A model generated the notes under the pieces. That model worked only from the letters and a program-made list of their open reading frames with translations. It did not search any database and had not been told where the DNA came from. Positions 8,955-17,628 of a stretch of 24,252 nucleotides of DNA are shown piece by piece. The translations under genes and the position numbers were made by a program. Within the stretch, counting starts at the first letter, position 1; each line of letters begins with the position of its first letter. Source of the DNA: Hydrogenophilales bacterium (GTDB lineage: Bacteria; Pseudomonadota; Gammaproteobacteria; Burkholderiales; Thiobacillaceae); contig JAABQE010000221.1 in assembly GCA_011391655.1 (NCBI GenBank), positions 1 to 24,252 of the forward strand. Direction: 5' to 3'.

Positions 8955-10667
8955 TCAAAACTCTTCCCAATCGCCATCACTGCTCTTGGTCGTGGCCAGC
9001 TTCTTCTGCCCGGCAACCAATGGGGACCGGGCTTTCGTGTTGTTCGACGGATTGCCCAGCGCAGGCGCACGCCGTTGAACGCTTGCACGGGCAACTGGCT
9101 GCTGATAACTCATTCCGTCCAGTTTGAACACACTGACCGCCTGAGCCAGGTTGCTGGCCTGTTCCTGCAAACTTTCAGCCGCAGCGGCCGCCTGTTCGAC
9201 CAGGGCGGCGTTCTGCTGGGTGACGTCGTCCATCTGGGTGATGGCCTGGTTGACCTGCTCGATGCCGGCGCTCTGTTCCTGACTCGCCGCAGCAATCTCG
9301 CTCATGATGTCAGTGACGCGTTTGACCGAGGTGACGATCTCACTCATGGTCTTGCCGGCTTCGTCGACCAGCTTGCCGCCTTCGTCAACCTGGCTGACGG
9401 AGTCTTCAATCAGGGACTTGATTTCTTTGGCAGCGCCCGCGCTGCGTTGGGCGAGGTTGCGCACTTCGGAGGCAACCACGGCAAAGCCACGGCCCTGTTC
9501 GCCGGCACGCGCGGCTTCCACCGCAGCGTTCAGCGCCAGAATGTTGGTCTGGAACGCAATGCTGTCGATGACGCCAATGATGTCTGCAATCTTGCGTGAG
9601 CTGTCCTTGATCGAAGCCATGGTGTCAACGACCTGGCCAACGACCTTGCCGCCCTTGACCGCCACATCGGCGGTCGACACGACCATCTGGTTGGCCTGAC
9701 GCGCATTCTCGGCGTTCTGTTTGACGGTGCTGGTCAGCTCTTCCATCGAACTGGCGGTCTCTTCCAGCGAAGATGCCTGCTGTTCGGTGCGTGAAGACAA
9801 GTCAAGGTTGCCTGCGGCAATCTCGCGTGAGGCGACTGAAATGGTCTCGGTGCCGTGGCGTACCTGCCCGACAATGTTCACCAAGCTGGTACTCATGTCT
9901 TTGAGCGCCTGTTGCAGTTGACCGAATTCATCGCTGGATTCGGCTTCGATGTGACTGGTCAGATCGCCTTCTGCAATGCCACGCGTAAATTTCACGGCGG
10001 TGGCCAGCGAACGAATAATCGAACGCACAATCCACATTGCGGCAAGCACGGCCAGTATTGCCGCGACCAGGCTGCCCGCAATCATTCCGGACAGGGTGGC
10101 TTTTGCTGCTTGCTCGGCACTGGCTGATATGCGACCAGCCTCGTCAACCTGATGCTTGCGGAAGGCGTCCAGATGCGTCAACAGCGTCTCGCTGGCCTGA
10201 TCAAAACCCACGATCGTATCCGTGCCTTTCATCAGTAAATTACCGGCGTCCCTTCCCTCATTGATGTAGGCATTTGCCATGACTTTTCCGAGGGCATACA
10301 TCTCGTTGAAATTTGACTCGATGAGCTCAATTTCCTTGAGGCTGTCTGCATCCCCTTCCTGCTGATACCGGCGCTTGAATTTCTCGACACCCGCCAGGAA
10401 TCGTTGAGCCGCCTCTTCTGCGGCGTTGAATCCATCCTTGTCGTGGGTAGCCGATACATCAGTCAGAAATTGCTGTACGTCCGAACGGCTGAGATTCATC
10501 TCATCCGCCAACAGGGCATTGGGCAGGGTTCGCTCATTAATGGTCTGGACATCCTCAGCCAATCTGGATATCCCGCCCCCTGCGATCAGAAGAATCAACA
10601 AGAACAGTCCTGTTACCAGGCCGAATACAAGCTGGAGACGGGTTTTAATATTCAACTTATTTAACAT
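8955..10667 (-). CDS. Methyl-accepting chemotaxis protein (MCP), Tsr-like signalling domain, tethered C-terminus
   Basis: 570 residues. TM1 is at about 11-31; a mainly helical periplasmic domain of about 155 residues (consistent with a four-helix bundle) follows; TM2 is at about 190-213; then HAMP ([20 protein letters not shown]). The Tsr-like methylation and hub segments include [37 protein letters not shown] and [16 protein letters not shown]. The protein ends in DWEEF, the xWExF type of CheR/CheB tether. The ATG lies four bases after the porin stop and its GGAG lies inside the porin's last codons, so the two are probably coupled. About 703 bases of the signalling domain are nearly identical to the MCP at 12001-13710. 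The ligand cannot be read from sequence. Confidence 0.95.
   Translation of the reverse strand: MLNKLNIKTRLQLVFGLVTGLFLLILLIAGGGISRLAEDVQTINERTLPNALLADEMNLSRSDVQQFLTDVSATHDKDGFNAAEEAAQRFLAGVEKFKRRYQQEGDADSLKEIELIESNFNEMYALGKVMANAYINEGRDAGNLLMKGTDTIVGFDQASETLLTHLDAFRKHQVDEAGRISASAEQAAKATLSGMIAGSLVAAILAVLAAMWIVRSIIRSLATAVKFTRGIAEGDLTSHIEAESSDEFGQLQQALKDMSTSLVNIVGQVRHGTETISVASREIAAGNLDLSSRTEQQASSLEETASSMEELTSTVKQNAENARQANQMVVSTADVAVKGGKVVGQVVDTMASIKDSSRKIADIIGVIDSIAFQTNILALNAAVEAARAGEQGRGFAVVASEVRNLAQRSAGAAKEIKSLIEDSVSQVDEGGKLVDEAGKTMSEIVTSVKRVTDIMSEIAAASQEQSAGIEQVNQAITQMDDVTQQNAALVEQAAAAAESLQEQASNLAQAVSVFKLDGMSYQQPVARASVQRRAPALGNPSNNTKARSPLVAGQKKLATTKSSDGDWEEF
9181..9883 (-). repeat. Direct repeat copy 1: MCP signalling-domain block
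   Basis: This block matches 12227-12929 at a constant offset of 3046 bases. Line-by-line comparison gives four single-base differences (near 9312, 9570, 9706 and 9720), none changing the protein. Beyond both ends the sequences diverge clearly: towards HAMP (TSLV versus ASLV and beyond) and in the C-terminal tail. It marks a recent duplication or gene-conversion tract. Confidence 0.93.
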
Positions 10668-10671
10668 TTAA

Positions 10672-11922
10672 TTATTTCTCCATCGCCAATTCGAATCGAA
10701 CGCCCAACACGGTTGCGTTCTTGATCTGCGCGTCGGTGCTAGGGTGGATCACATACTGCATGTTGGGCTGTACGATCAGCCAGGGTGTCACGGGCGCACG
10801 GTAGGTTGCTTCCCAGACTGACTCATGACGCGTCGCATCCTGGCCTGCATTCAACATGGCCTGCCGGTACTGGTTGCCGGTTTCAGCCATGCTGAACGTC
10901 ACGCCAAACTGATCGTCTTCACGACCGGCAACCATGCCACTGAACACTAGTCCGGTCTGGAAATAGCTTGAGAACTGGTTGAAGTCGGCATTCGCCCTGC
11001 CGTAGCGAATGAATCCGTCAGCATGGCTGTCAGGATTGTGTGTGCCCTGATAGAGCATCTGCTCGGCCAGCACATAAAACCCGCTGTTGCCCTTGTTCAT
11101 CAACGGATCGCCACCCGCGTCAACTTCCACCAGGTCCTCGAATCGCGAGGTATACGACCAGAAGCCGACGGCATACTTGTCGGTCAGGGCCTGCTCACCT
11201 TCCCTGGATTGACCGGGGACAATCCCCAACTCGACGACAGCCAATGCGCCATCGCCATCGTTGAACTGAATATGGGTGCCACGCGGGTCATCGGGATCAC
11301 CCGGGACGCCATCCAGCACGACCGCTTGCATGTACATGTCGGGCGCGGGCTGGTAACTCACACGCAACCCTACTGAGGTGGTAGGAAAAATGGACGGCCC
11401 GTTGAGGCCGGTTTGAGCAAATTCGGAACCAATACCGGGAGCAGGATGAAGAAATATCCCCGTGCTGTGGCTGACATAAAACTCGGAATTGACATCGTAC
11501 AGGCCGAAAAGCACGGACATCCTGTCATCCATCCACTGCTTCTGAATCCACGCCTGGAGGATCTTCGCGGTATTGGTGTCGACCTCGATGTTGTCAACAC
11601 CCTGGCTACTGCCGACATAATTGGCGTTGGGTTTACCGCCATGGCTCGCAATGCCATGCAAGCCAATGGTGACGCCATCCCAGCCCATCATCGTGTTTAG
11701 ATCAAAATCGAGTTTGACGTCAAGATTGCCCAGCACCGTTGTCCCTTGCTTCAATCCGCCGGACACATTGGACATCACATCGGCCCGGTAAAGCAGACCG
11801 AATGCGACACCTGTATCAGCGGATGGCGCGGGTTGCGTCTCCGGGGCTGCTTCGGCAGCCATGACAGCAGCGGGCGCCATGAGTAACGTGCCGGCAAACA
11901 GCACAGCGATATTTTTTTTCAT
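10672..11922 (-). CDS. OprB-family carbohydrate-type outer-membrane porin
   Basis: 416 residues. A signal peptide is clear (KK, hydrophobic core, cleavage near Ala22). The mature part has OprB-family patterns: LDVKLDFDLNTMMGWDGVTI, HGIASHGGKPNANYVGSSQG, VDNIEV, ILQAWIQKQWMDDRMSVLFG, DVNSEFYVSHSTGIFLHPAPG, and a final PWLIVQPNMQYVIHP and VLGVRFEL. Such porins form beta barrels that admit sugars or other small solutes. AAGGA lies 8 bases before the ATG. It ends in ELAMEK rather than the usual terminal aromatic residue. It sits between two MCP genes within a che operon, which is unusual; whether it is co-regulated or helps supply ligands is inference. Confidence 0.88.
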   Translation of the reverse strand: MKKNIAVLFAGTLLMAPAAVMAAEAAPETQPAPSADTGVAFGLLYRADVMSNVSGGLKQGTTVLGNLDVKLDFDLNTMMGWDGVTIGLHGIASHGGKPNANYVGSSQGVDNIEVDTNTAKILQAWIQKQWMDDRMSVLFGLYDVNSEFYVSHSTGIFLHPAPGIGSEFAQTGLNGPSIFPTTSVGLRVSYQPAPDMYMQAVVLDGVPGDPDDPRGTHIQFNDGDGALAVVELGIVPGQSREGEQALTDKYAVGFWSYTSRFEDLVEVDAGGDPLMNKGNSGFYVLAEQMLYQGTHNPDSHADGFIRYGRANADFNQFSSYFQTGLVFSGMVAGREDDQFGVTFSMAETGNQYRQAMLNAGQDATRHESVWEATYRAPVTPWLIVQPNMQYVIHPSTDAQIKNATVLGVRFELAMEK

Positions 11923-12000
11923 CCTGCGTTTCCTTACAAACCTTCTTAATCGATCAATACAGGATTCAAAAAACGAAAACCTGCCCTATACCGCTTTTAC

Positions 12001-13710
12001 TCAGAACTCTTCCCACTCGCCGTCGCTGCTCTTGGTTGTGGCGAACTTTTTATGGCCGGTGGCCGACGGGAACCGGGCCTTCGTGCCCTTCGATGAATTC
12101 CCCAGCGCAGGTGCATGCCGTTGAACGCTTGCACGGGCAGCTGGCTGCTGATAGCTCATGCCGTCCAGTTTGAACACGCTCACCGCCTGGGTCAGTGCGC
12201 TGGCCTGTTCTTCCATGCTCTGGGCCGCAGCGGCCGCCTGTTCGACCAGGGCGGCGTTCTGCTGGGTGACGTCGTCCATCTGGGTGATGGCCTGGTTGAC
12301 CTGCTCGATGCCGGCGCTCTGTTCCTGACTCGCCGCAGCAATCTCGCTCATGATGTCGGTGACGCGTTTGACCGAGGTGACGATCTCACTCATGGTCTTG
12401 CCGGCTTCGTCGACCAGCTTGCCGCCTTCGTCAACCTGGCTGACGGAGTCTTCAATCAGGGACTTGATTTCTTTGGCAGCGCCCGCGCTGCGTTGGGCGA
12501 GGTTGCGCACTTCGGAGGCAACCACGGCAAAGCCACGGCCCTGTTCGCCGGCACGCGCGGCTTCCACCGCAGCGTTCAGCGCCAGAATGTTGGTCTGGAA
12601 CGCAATGCTGTCGATAACGCCAATGATGTCTGCAATCTTGCGTGAGCTGTCCTTGATCGAAGCCATGGTGTCAACGACCTGGCCAACGACCTTGCCGCCC
12701 TTGACCGCCACATCGGCGGTCGACACGACCATCTGGTTGGCCTGACGCGCGTTCTCGGCGTTCTGCTTGACGGTGCTGGTCAGCTCTTCCATCGAACTGG
12801 CGGTCTCTTCCAGCGAAGATGCCTGCTGTTCGGTGCGTGAAGACAAGTCAAGGTTGCCTGCGGCAATCTCGCGTGAGGCGACTGAAATGGTCTCGGTGCC
12901 GTGGCGTACCTGCCCGACAATGTTCACCAGGCTGGCGTTCATGTCTTTGAGGGCTTGCATCAATTGACCCACTTCGTCCGTCGACTGAACATCGATGCGC
13001 TGCATCAAGTCCCCTTCGGCGACCGCACGCGCAAACTTCACGGCGGTATCGAGCGGACGCGTGATGGCACGTGTGATCACGATTGAAATACCGGACAGAA
13101 CCAAGGCACATACCAGCAGGCCGAGGATAATTGCGCTTTGTGCGGCCGCGACCGCCTCATTGCTGTTTTCTTCAGCCTGTTTGGAACTGGCTTCGATCAG
13201 ATCGCTGATTTCAGCCATCGGGCCTTCAAGCGCACCAAAAGCCGTGTCGAATTCAGGGTATTGAGCCAAACCAGCCGCAGCATCCGTAAATGCCAGATCT
13301 GCAATCGATCCTGCTGATTGAATGTATGAATTGAGTGCGGCCTCACTTTTTGCAAGGCTGTTTTTGATATCCGCATCAAGCGGAAGCGTCTTGTTTGCGT
13401 CGAGTCTTTCACGAAATATGCTCGCATGCTCTTTCAAATCGCCGGCAATTCGCTTCTCGGCCTCCCCACGCGCCTCCTTCGGCTTTTGCCCCTCAAGCAG
13501 CGCGGCCAATACGTCTGCACGGAGCGCGTCGTGCATCATGTCGGCTTGCATCTGATTCTTTTGTGCGATCGAACTCACCATGACATCCGATATGGCATTG
13601 CCCATCTGCCGCTGCCCCCAGTACCCGGCTGCCGCGATAGCTGCAGAAAAAACGACGCTCAAGAAGGCAAAACTCCAAAGCTTCTGTTTGACTGTCATCA
13701 AGGAAAACAT
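12001..13710 (-). CDS. Methyl-accepting chemotaxis protein (MCP), second copy of the duplicated signalling domain
   Basis: 569 residues from ATG 13710, which has AGGAG 7 bases upstream; an in-frame TTG at 13716 is less likely. TM1 is at about 12-30; a helical periplasmic domain follows with no similarity by eye to that of the neighbouring MCP; TM2 is near [20 protein letters not shown]; then HAMP ([20 protein letters not shown]). The signalling domain is amino-acid identical over about 235 residues to the MCP at 8955-10667. The tail differs at scattered positions but ends in EWEEF, again a CheR/CheB tether. It follows cheW by 150 bases. Ligand unknown. Confidence 0.95.
   Translation of the reverse strand: MFSLMTVKQKLWSFAFLSVVFSAAIAAAGYWGQRQMGNAISDVMVSSIAQKNQMQADMMHDALRADVLAALLEGQKPKEARGEAEKRIAGDLKEHASIFRERLDANKTLPLDADIKNSLAKSEAALNSYIQSAGSIADLAFTDAAAGLAQYPEFDTAFGALEGPMAEISDLIEASSKQAEENSNEAVAAAQSAIILGLLVCALVLSGISIVITRAITRPLDTAVKFARAVAEGDLMQRIDVQSTDEVGQLMQALKDMNASLVNIVGQVRHGTETISVASREIAAGNLDLSSRTEQQASSLEETASSMEELTSTVKQNAENARQANQMVVSTADVAVKGGKVVGQVVDTMASIKDSSRKIADIIGVIDSIAFQTNILALNAAVEAARAGEQGRGFAVVASEVRNLAQRSAGAAKEIKSLIEDSVSQVDEGGKLVDEAGKTMSEIVTSVKRVTDIMSEIAAASQEQSAGIEQVNQAITQMDDVTQQNAALVEQAAAAAQSMEEQASALTQAVSVFKLDGMSYQQPAARASVQRHAPALGNSSKGTKARFPSATGHKKFATTKSSDGEWEEF
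12227..12929 (-). repeat. Direct repeat copy 2: MCP signalling-domain block
   Basis: Partner of 9181-9883, same orientation, 3046 bases apart, four differences in about 703 bases. The two copies flank the C-terminal tail and the rest of one MCP plus the whole porin gene. Because codons align, recombination between the copies would stay in frame. Confidence 0.93.
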
Positions 13711-13733
13711 GGTCAATCTCCTGTTGTTTGCTT

Positions 13734-13751
13734 TGTGGAATGAAATCCACA
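13734..13751. repeat. Inverted repeat in the MCP leader
   Basis: TGTGGA (13734-13739) and TCCACA (13746-13751) are perfectly complementary across a six-base loop. It lies 24 bases upstream of the MCP start at 13710. It could be an operator half-site pair or a leader hairpin. It has no T tract, so a terminator is unlikely. Confidence 0.4.
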
Positions 13752-13789
13752 GGTGTTAGATGTTCATGCTCAATTCAACGCGTGGCTTT

Positions 13790-13813
13790 CTGGCCCGCGT
13801 GTAAAGCGGCCAG
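13790..13813. repeat. Stem-loop in the cheW-MCP gap
   Basis: CTGGCC (13790-13795) pairs with GGCCAG (13808-13813), extended by two inner pairs past a one-base bulge, around the loop GTGTAAA. It lies about 50 bases after the cheW stop. No run of T follows on either strand, so it looks more like an mRNA-stabilising or processing hairpin than an intrinsic terminator. Confidence 0.4.
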
Positions 13814-13860
13814 TCGATACGGGTGCCGTTTCAGGTCACAACGTTCTCGTCATGCCACAC

Positions 13861-14349
13861 TTATTCAACCAAGCCCATTTCACTGCTGGACATGAGCTTG
13901 TCGATATCCACCAGAATCAGCATGCGCTCACCCAGCGTGCCCAATCCGATCAGAAAATCACTATCAAAAGAGGTACTGATTTCGGGCGCGGGTTTCACTT
14001 GTTCGGCTGTCAACGTGGTGACGTCGGATACGCTGTCCACCACCATGCCTACGACCCGGCCGGCGATATTGAGGATGATCACAACCGTGAGTTGGTCGTA
14101 GGTGGCTGCGCCCAAACTGAGTTTGATGCGCATATCGACTATCGGCACGATGGTGCCGCGCAGATTGACTACCCCCTTGATGAAGTCGGGTGCATTGGCA
14201 ATCCGGGTGACTGGCTCGTAGCCGCGTATTTCCTGCACGCGCAGGATGTTGATGCCGTATTCTTCTCCGCCCAGGGTGAAGGCGAGAAACTCCGCCGCGC
14301 CTTCTTCTGACGCGTTCATGCTGGTCTGGGTTTGCGTGGTGTAGCTCAT
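13861..14349 (-). CDS. cheW: Chemotaxis coupling protein CheW
   Basis: 162 residues, normal for CheW. AAGGA lies 8 bases before ATG 14349. The short variable N-terminus leads to [22 protein letters not shown], then [25 protein letters not shown], the signature of CheW and the CheA P5 domain, and [12 protein letters not shown]. CheW bridges receptors and CheA in the signalling array. It follows cheA by 56 bases, a gap with the ten-base direct repeat CTTGTCTG(AT)CTTGTCTG (14361-14378) of no known role, and very likely shares the cheA transcript. Confidence 0.96.
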   Translation of the reverse strand: MSYTTQTQTSMNASEEGAAEFLAFTLGGEEYGINILRVQEIRGYEPVTRIANAPDFIKGVVNLRGTIVPIVDMRIKLSLGAATYDQLTVVIILNIAGRVVGMVVDSVSDVTTLTAEQVKPAPEISTSFDSDFLIGLGTLGERMLILVDIDKLMSSSEMGLVE

Positions 14350-14405
14350 GGGGTCAATCCTTGTCTGATCTTGTCTGGGCTTTAAAACAGGCGGCTGTAG
14401 CGTCT

Positions 14406-16391
14406 TTAGCGCAAGAGGGCGGAGACATCCAGAATCAGCGAAACACCGCCATCACCCAGAATGGTGGCGCCCGAAATGCCCGGCACCTTGCGGAAGTTCG
14501 ATTCCAGATTCTTGACCACGACTTGTTGCTGGCCAACCAGGCCATCGACCAGCAGGGCAGCTTTTTTGCCATCGGCTTCGAGGATGACGATGATGCCCTG
14601 CGCTGGGTTCATAAATTTTGGTTCGATATCGAATAGCTCATACAAGAGGATCAGGGGCAGATACTCTTCACGCACTTTGACCACTTTGCCCTGGCCTGCA
14701 ATTTCCTTGACATCGGCAGTCATGGGCTGCAACGACTCGATCACGTAGCCCAGGGGCAGGATGTACACCTCTTCGCCAACCTTGACCGACATGCCATCGA
14801 GAATCGCCAGCGTCAGCGGCAGCGAGATGGAGATGGTGCTGCCAGAACCGGGCGTCGAGCGGATTTCAACAGTGCCGCCCATCGCCGAAATGTTGCGCTT
14901 GACCACGTCCATGCCGACACCCCGGCCAGACACATCGGTGACAACTTCCGCGGTTGAAAATCCAGGGGCAAAAATGAGTTGCCACACCTCGATGTCGGGC
15001 ATGGTTTCCGACACCGGCAAGCCTTGCTGCATGGCCTTGGCCAGGATCCGGTCACGGCTCAGGCCACCGCCATCGTCGGTCACTTCAATCACGATATTGC
15101 CGCCTTGATGCGCGGCTGACAGGATGAGTTTTCCTGCTTCGCTTTTACCGGCAATACGGCGCTGCTCAGGCATTTCAATGCCGTGATCCACGCTGTTTCG
15201 CACCAGGTGGGTCAGCGGATCGACGATGCGTTCGATCAGGCCCTTGTCAAGCTCGGTCGCTGCACCGCGCGTGATGATCTCGACCTTCTTGCCAAGCTTG
15301 CCTGCGAGGTCGCGCACCATGCGGGGGAAGCGCGAGAACACATAATCCATCGGCATCATGCGGATCGACATGACAGCTTCCTGCAGATCACGCGTGTTGC
15401 GCGCCAACTGGCTGGCGCTGTTGAGCAAACGCTCATGAGTCAGGGGGTCCAGCGCAAGGATGCGTTGTTCGATCATGGCCTGAGTAATCACCAGCTCACC
15501 AACCAGGTTGATAAGCTGATCCACTTTTTCGACTCCGACCCGAATCGACGAAGATTCCTGGCTGGTGGCTTCCTTATCGGATGCTCGCCGTCCCGGATTC
15601 CTGGCTTCGCTTGGTGGCGCGACGACGGCCGCCTCCGGCATCGGTGCCGGTTCGGCGGCGGGCGCGGCCTCAGACGCTGGGGGCGCGCTGGCGGCAAGCG
15701 TTGCCGATGTCGAGCCCTGTGTGATGTTGAGATCATCCGGATCGAGCACAAACGAGCAGATCGCAACGATGTTGTCCTGACTCTCGTTGGTGGTCAGCAT
15801 GAAGACCACGCGTTTATCAACCAACACTTCCTGGGCGATATCCCCCAGCAATCCCAGCTCTGTCGCCAGCGCATCCACATCGCGCTGCGGCACCTCGGGA
15901 AGCTCGATCCGAAAGCAGAAATTGCCGTCGACATCCGCTGCAGGTGACGTGTCAGCCGGGCGGTCCGAGACAGGTTCGGGGGCAGCCACTGGCGCGGTAG
16001 CGACGCCACTCGACAGTGCGGCGAGCCGGACACTGACGCCGGTAACGGCATCCCGATCAACGGTCGAACCATGGTGATGACCGCCCATGAGCATGGTCAG
16101 CACATCTTTCGACACCAGGAAAGCATCCACATGCTCAGGCGTCAGCGCCATCTCGTCTTTACGTATCCGGTCGAGCAGCGACTCCAGGGTGTGAGTCACC
16201 TCGGTGATGTCGTTGAAGCCGAAAGTGGCTGCGCCACCCTTGATTGAATGCGCCGCACGAAAGATCGCATTGAGATCTTCGCTGTCCGGGTCGGACACAT
16301 CGATATCCAGCAACAGTTTCTCCATTTCCGCGAGCAGTTCATCTGCCTCGTCGAAAAACACCTGGTAAAACTGGCTCATATCAATCGTCAT
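14406..16391 (-). CDS. cheA: Chemotaxis histidine kinase CheA
   Basis: 661 residues from ATG 16391 (E. coli 654), chosen because GGAG lies 7 bases upstream and the P1 domain begins at once; upstream in-frame codons to 16667 give sequence unlike CheA. P1/HPt has phosphorylated His48 in [17 protein letters not shown]2-like region (about 155-225) is flanked by Ala/Pro-rich linkers (about 125-150 and 230-270). P3 dimerisation begins near 283. P4 ATPase shows N box [11 protein letters not shown] (396-406), DDGGGLS (439-445), APGFSTAE and GRGVGMDVV (489-497). P5, a CheW-like domain, spans about 525-661. CheA phosphorylates itself under receptor control, then CheY and CheB. All key residues are present. 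Confidence 0.98.
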   Translation of the reverse strand: MTIDMSQFYQVFFDEADELLAEMEKLLLDIDVSDPDSEDLNAIFRAAHSIKGGAATFGFNDITEVTHTLESLLDRIRKDEMALTPEHVDAFLVSKDVLTMLMGGHHHGSTVDRDAVTGVSVRLAALSSGVATAPVAAPEPVSDRPADTSPAADVDGNFCFRIELPEVPQRDVDALATELGLLGDIAQEVLVDKRVVFMLTTNESQDNIVAICSFVLDPDDLNITQGSTSATLAASAPPASEAAPAAEPAPMPEAAVVAPPSEARNPGRRASDKEATSQESSSIRVGVEKVDQLINLVGELVITQAMIEQRILALDPLTHERLLNSASQLARNTRDLQEAVMSIRMMPMDYVFSRFPRMVRDLAGKLGKKVEIITRGAATELDKGLIERIVDPLTHLVRNSVDHGIEMPEQRRIAGKSEAGKLILSAAHQGGNIVIEVTDDGGGLSRDRILAKAMQQGLPVSETMPDIEVWQLIFAPGFSTAEVVTDVSGRGVGMDVVKRNISAMGGTVEIRSTPGSGSTISISLPLTLAILDGMSVKVGEEVYILPLGYVIESLQPMTADVKEIAGQGKVVKVREEYLPLILLYELFDIEPKFMNPAQGIIVILEADGKKAALLVDGLVGQQQVVVKNLESNFRKVPGISGATILGDGGVSLILDVSALLR

Positions 16392-16506
16392 TTTTAAACT
16401 CCGTTGTCTGCGCGCTGCATGTTTAATTGCTGTTATTCGGTTATGCGACCAGATCGGCTCGATCAAGCACGCCAGGAAACGTGGCCAAACACGATAATCA
16501 GGCTCT

Positions 16507-16533
16507 ATATCGGCAGGATTTTGAAATTCTTCA
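16507..16533 (-). promoter_or_regulatory. Putative sigma-28 (FliA) promoter for cheA
   Basis: On the - strand: TGAAGAAT (16533-16526), an 11-base spacer, then GCCGATAT (16514-16507). Against TAAAGTTT-N11-GCCGATAA this matches 5/8 and 7/8. The -10 half is strong, the -35 half weak. It would give a leader of roughly 110 bases before the cheA ATG at 16391. Class 3 control of cheA is usual in flagellated proteobacteria, which supports the call. Confidence 0.5.
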
Positions 16534-16590
16534 TGCTGCGTCGCGCCCAAACTCGTGCGCGGGCATGAATTTTGATTATTAAAGCTGGCT

Positions 16591-16637
16591 TGAAAAGAAG
16601 AATGCCGACAGTCGCCTTGGAAGGCGCCATGCCGGCA
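16591..16637 (-). terminator. Putative intrinsic terminator after flgL
   Basis: On the - strand, TGCCGGCA (16637-16630) pairs with TGTCGGCA (16610-16603) with one mismatch, and an inner CGCCTT/AAGGCG arm closes the hairpin. A T-rich run (CTTCTTTTCA, 16600-16591) follows at once. It begins about 50 bases after the flgL stop. The T run is interrupted by C, so termination may be partial. Confidence 0.6.
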
Positions 16638-16686
16638 ATCAAAGCAGACCCGGGATATCGGACGCAAGTTATGCGTTAACCGGGCT

Positions 16687-17616
16687 TTAAATGAAGTTGA
16701 AGAGCGATAGTCCGGATGTCTTCACGAACGATTTTTGCGCGGCTTCGAGCGTAATTTGCTGCATCGAAAGCTGGGTGAGCGCCTCTGTGTAGTCCAAATC
16801 CTGCAGCTCGGACAAAATCTGGCTGTATTGCAGGTTGCGGTCCTCGCCCACGTTATCGAGCGCATCAAGTTCCTGCAGGCGTGCGCCCACCGATGCGCGA
16901 ACGGTGAGCACGTTATCCAGCGCGCTATCAATATTGGTGTTGGCAGCCGCCAGCCCAGTCGCCAACGTAGCGGTACCTGACGTGTTCAACAAAGTAACGA
17001 GTTCAGTAATGGTCTTGAATACATCCGTATTCGTCCCAGCACCCAGCACACCGCCCTGAAATATGGTCGATCCAGGGGTGTTGATCGCCATCTGGCGGGT
17101 CGCGTCGACTTGCAGTTTTTGCACCCCGGAATCGCCGTTGTAGTCCACGCCCGGGGCGGCAGGAGGGACGGTTTGAGCAAAGGCAGCGGTATTGCTCTGA
17201 AACCCCGAAAACAGGTAGTTGCCCATTGCATCGCGGCTGTTGGCCAAGCCCAGCAATTGCTCCAACCGACCATTCAACTCGCTCGCCATGAAGCCGCGCT
17301 CGGTGTCGCTCAGCGTGCCATTGCCCGCTGCAATGATGGTGGTTTTGACATCCTGCATGAGCGACGTCACCCCCGCCAGCGTGCCTTCAACCTGGCCCAA
17401 GGTGTTTTTCGCATATTGGCGATTGACAGCGTACTGGTTATTGATCGATTGCGTTTGCGTGACATCGAGTGCACGCGTAGCCGCAACCGGGTCGTCTGAC
17501 GGCGTGAGAATACGCCGGCCACTGGCAATCTGCTCCTGCGTTTTTTGCAGGCGATTTTGCAGGTCACCGATGCGGTTGGCGCCGGTTTCGAACAGGAGTT
17601 GGGTGCTGATACGCAT
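16687..17616 (-). CDS. flgL: Flagellar hook-filament junction protein FlgL (HAP3)
   Basis: 309 residues (E. coli 317). AAGGAG lies 8 bases before ATG 17616. The N-terminal flagellin-like D0/D1 helix begins MRISTQLLFETG and includes QEQIASGRRILTPSDDPVAATRAL. The middle is Gly/Thr/Ala-rich and variable. The C-terminal helix carries LDYTEALTQLSMQQITLEAAQKSF and ends SLFNFI. FlgL sits between FlgK and the filament. It follows flgK by 12 bases, so both should share the sigma-28-like promoter before flgK. A stem-loop follows. Confidence 0.95.
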   Translation of the reverse strand: MRISTQLLFETGANRIGDLQNRLQKTQEQIASGRRILTPSDDPVAATRALDVTQTQSINNQYAVNRQYAKNTLGQVEGTLAGVTSLMQDVKTTIIAAGNGTLSDTERGFMASELNGRLEQLLGLANSRDAMGNYLFSGFQSNTAAFAQTVPPAAPGVDYNGDSGVQKLQVDATRQMAINTPGSTIFQGGVLGAGTNTDVFKTITELVTLLNTSGTATLATGLAAANTNIDSALDNVLTVRASVGARLQELDALDNVGEDRNLQYSQILSELQDLDYTEALTQLSMQQITLEAAQKSFVKTSGLSLFNFI

Positions 17617-17628
17617 GACTATGACTCC

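Larger units (their letters stand above)
16392..16686. other. 295-base gap between flgL and cheA
   Basis: This is the longest gene-free stretch. No credible small gene was found. In - strand order it holds a stem-loop with a T-rich tail after flgL, a sigma-28-like promoter, and the cheA leader with its GGAG site. A small perfect inverted repeat GATCG-GCT-CGATC lies at 16452-16464 within the leader; its role is unknown. Confidence 0.7.

Noticed and set aside
9304..9699. Open frame of 131 codons on the + strand inside the MCP, with a near-identical twin at 12350-12745
   Set aside because: Both are antisense shadows of the duplicated signalling domain; their similarity only reflects the repeat. 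Low-complexity Ala/Ser/Thr composition and no matching family.
11923..12000. Promoter for the porin in the 78-base gap (TTGAAT and TATAGG elements)
   Set aside because: The elements are in the wrong order or spacing for sigma-70, and no GCCGATAA-like half is present; a promoter here cannot be excluded but is not supported.
13770..13860. Sigma-28 promoter before the MCP at 13710 (GCCGCTTT on the - strand)
   Set aside because: No -35 half at 11 bases; the GCCG is explained by the stem at 13790-13813.
16392..16667. Upstream extension of cheA by 92 codons
   Set aside because: It runs through the gap with promoter and terminator-like signals; the HPt domain and GGAG site support ATG 16391.
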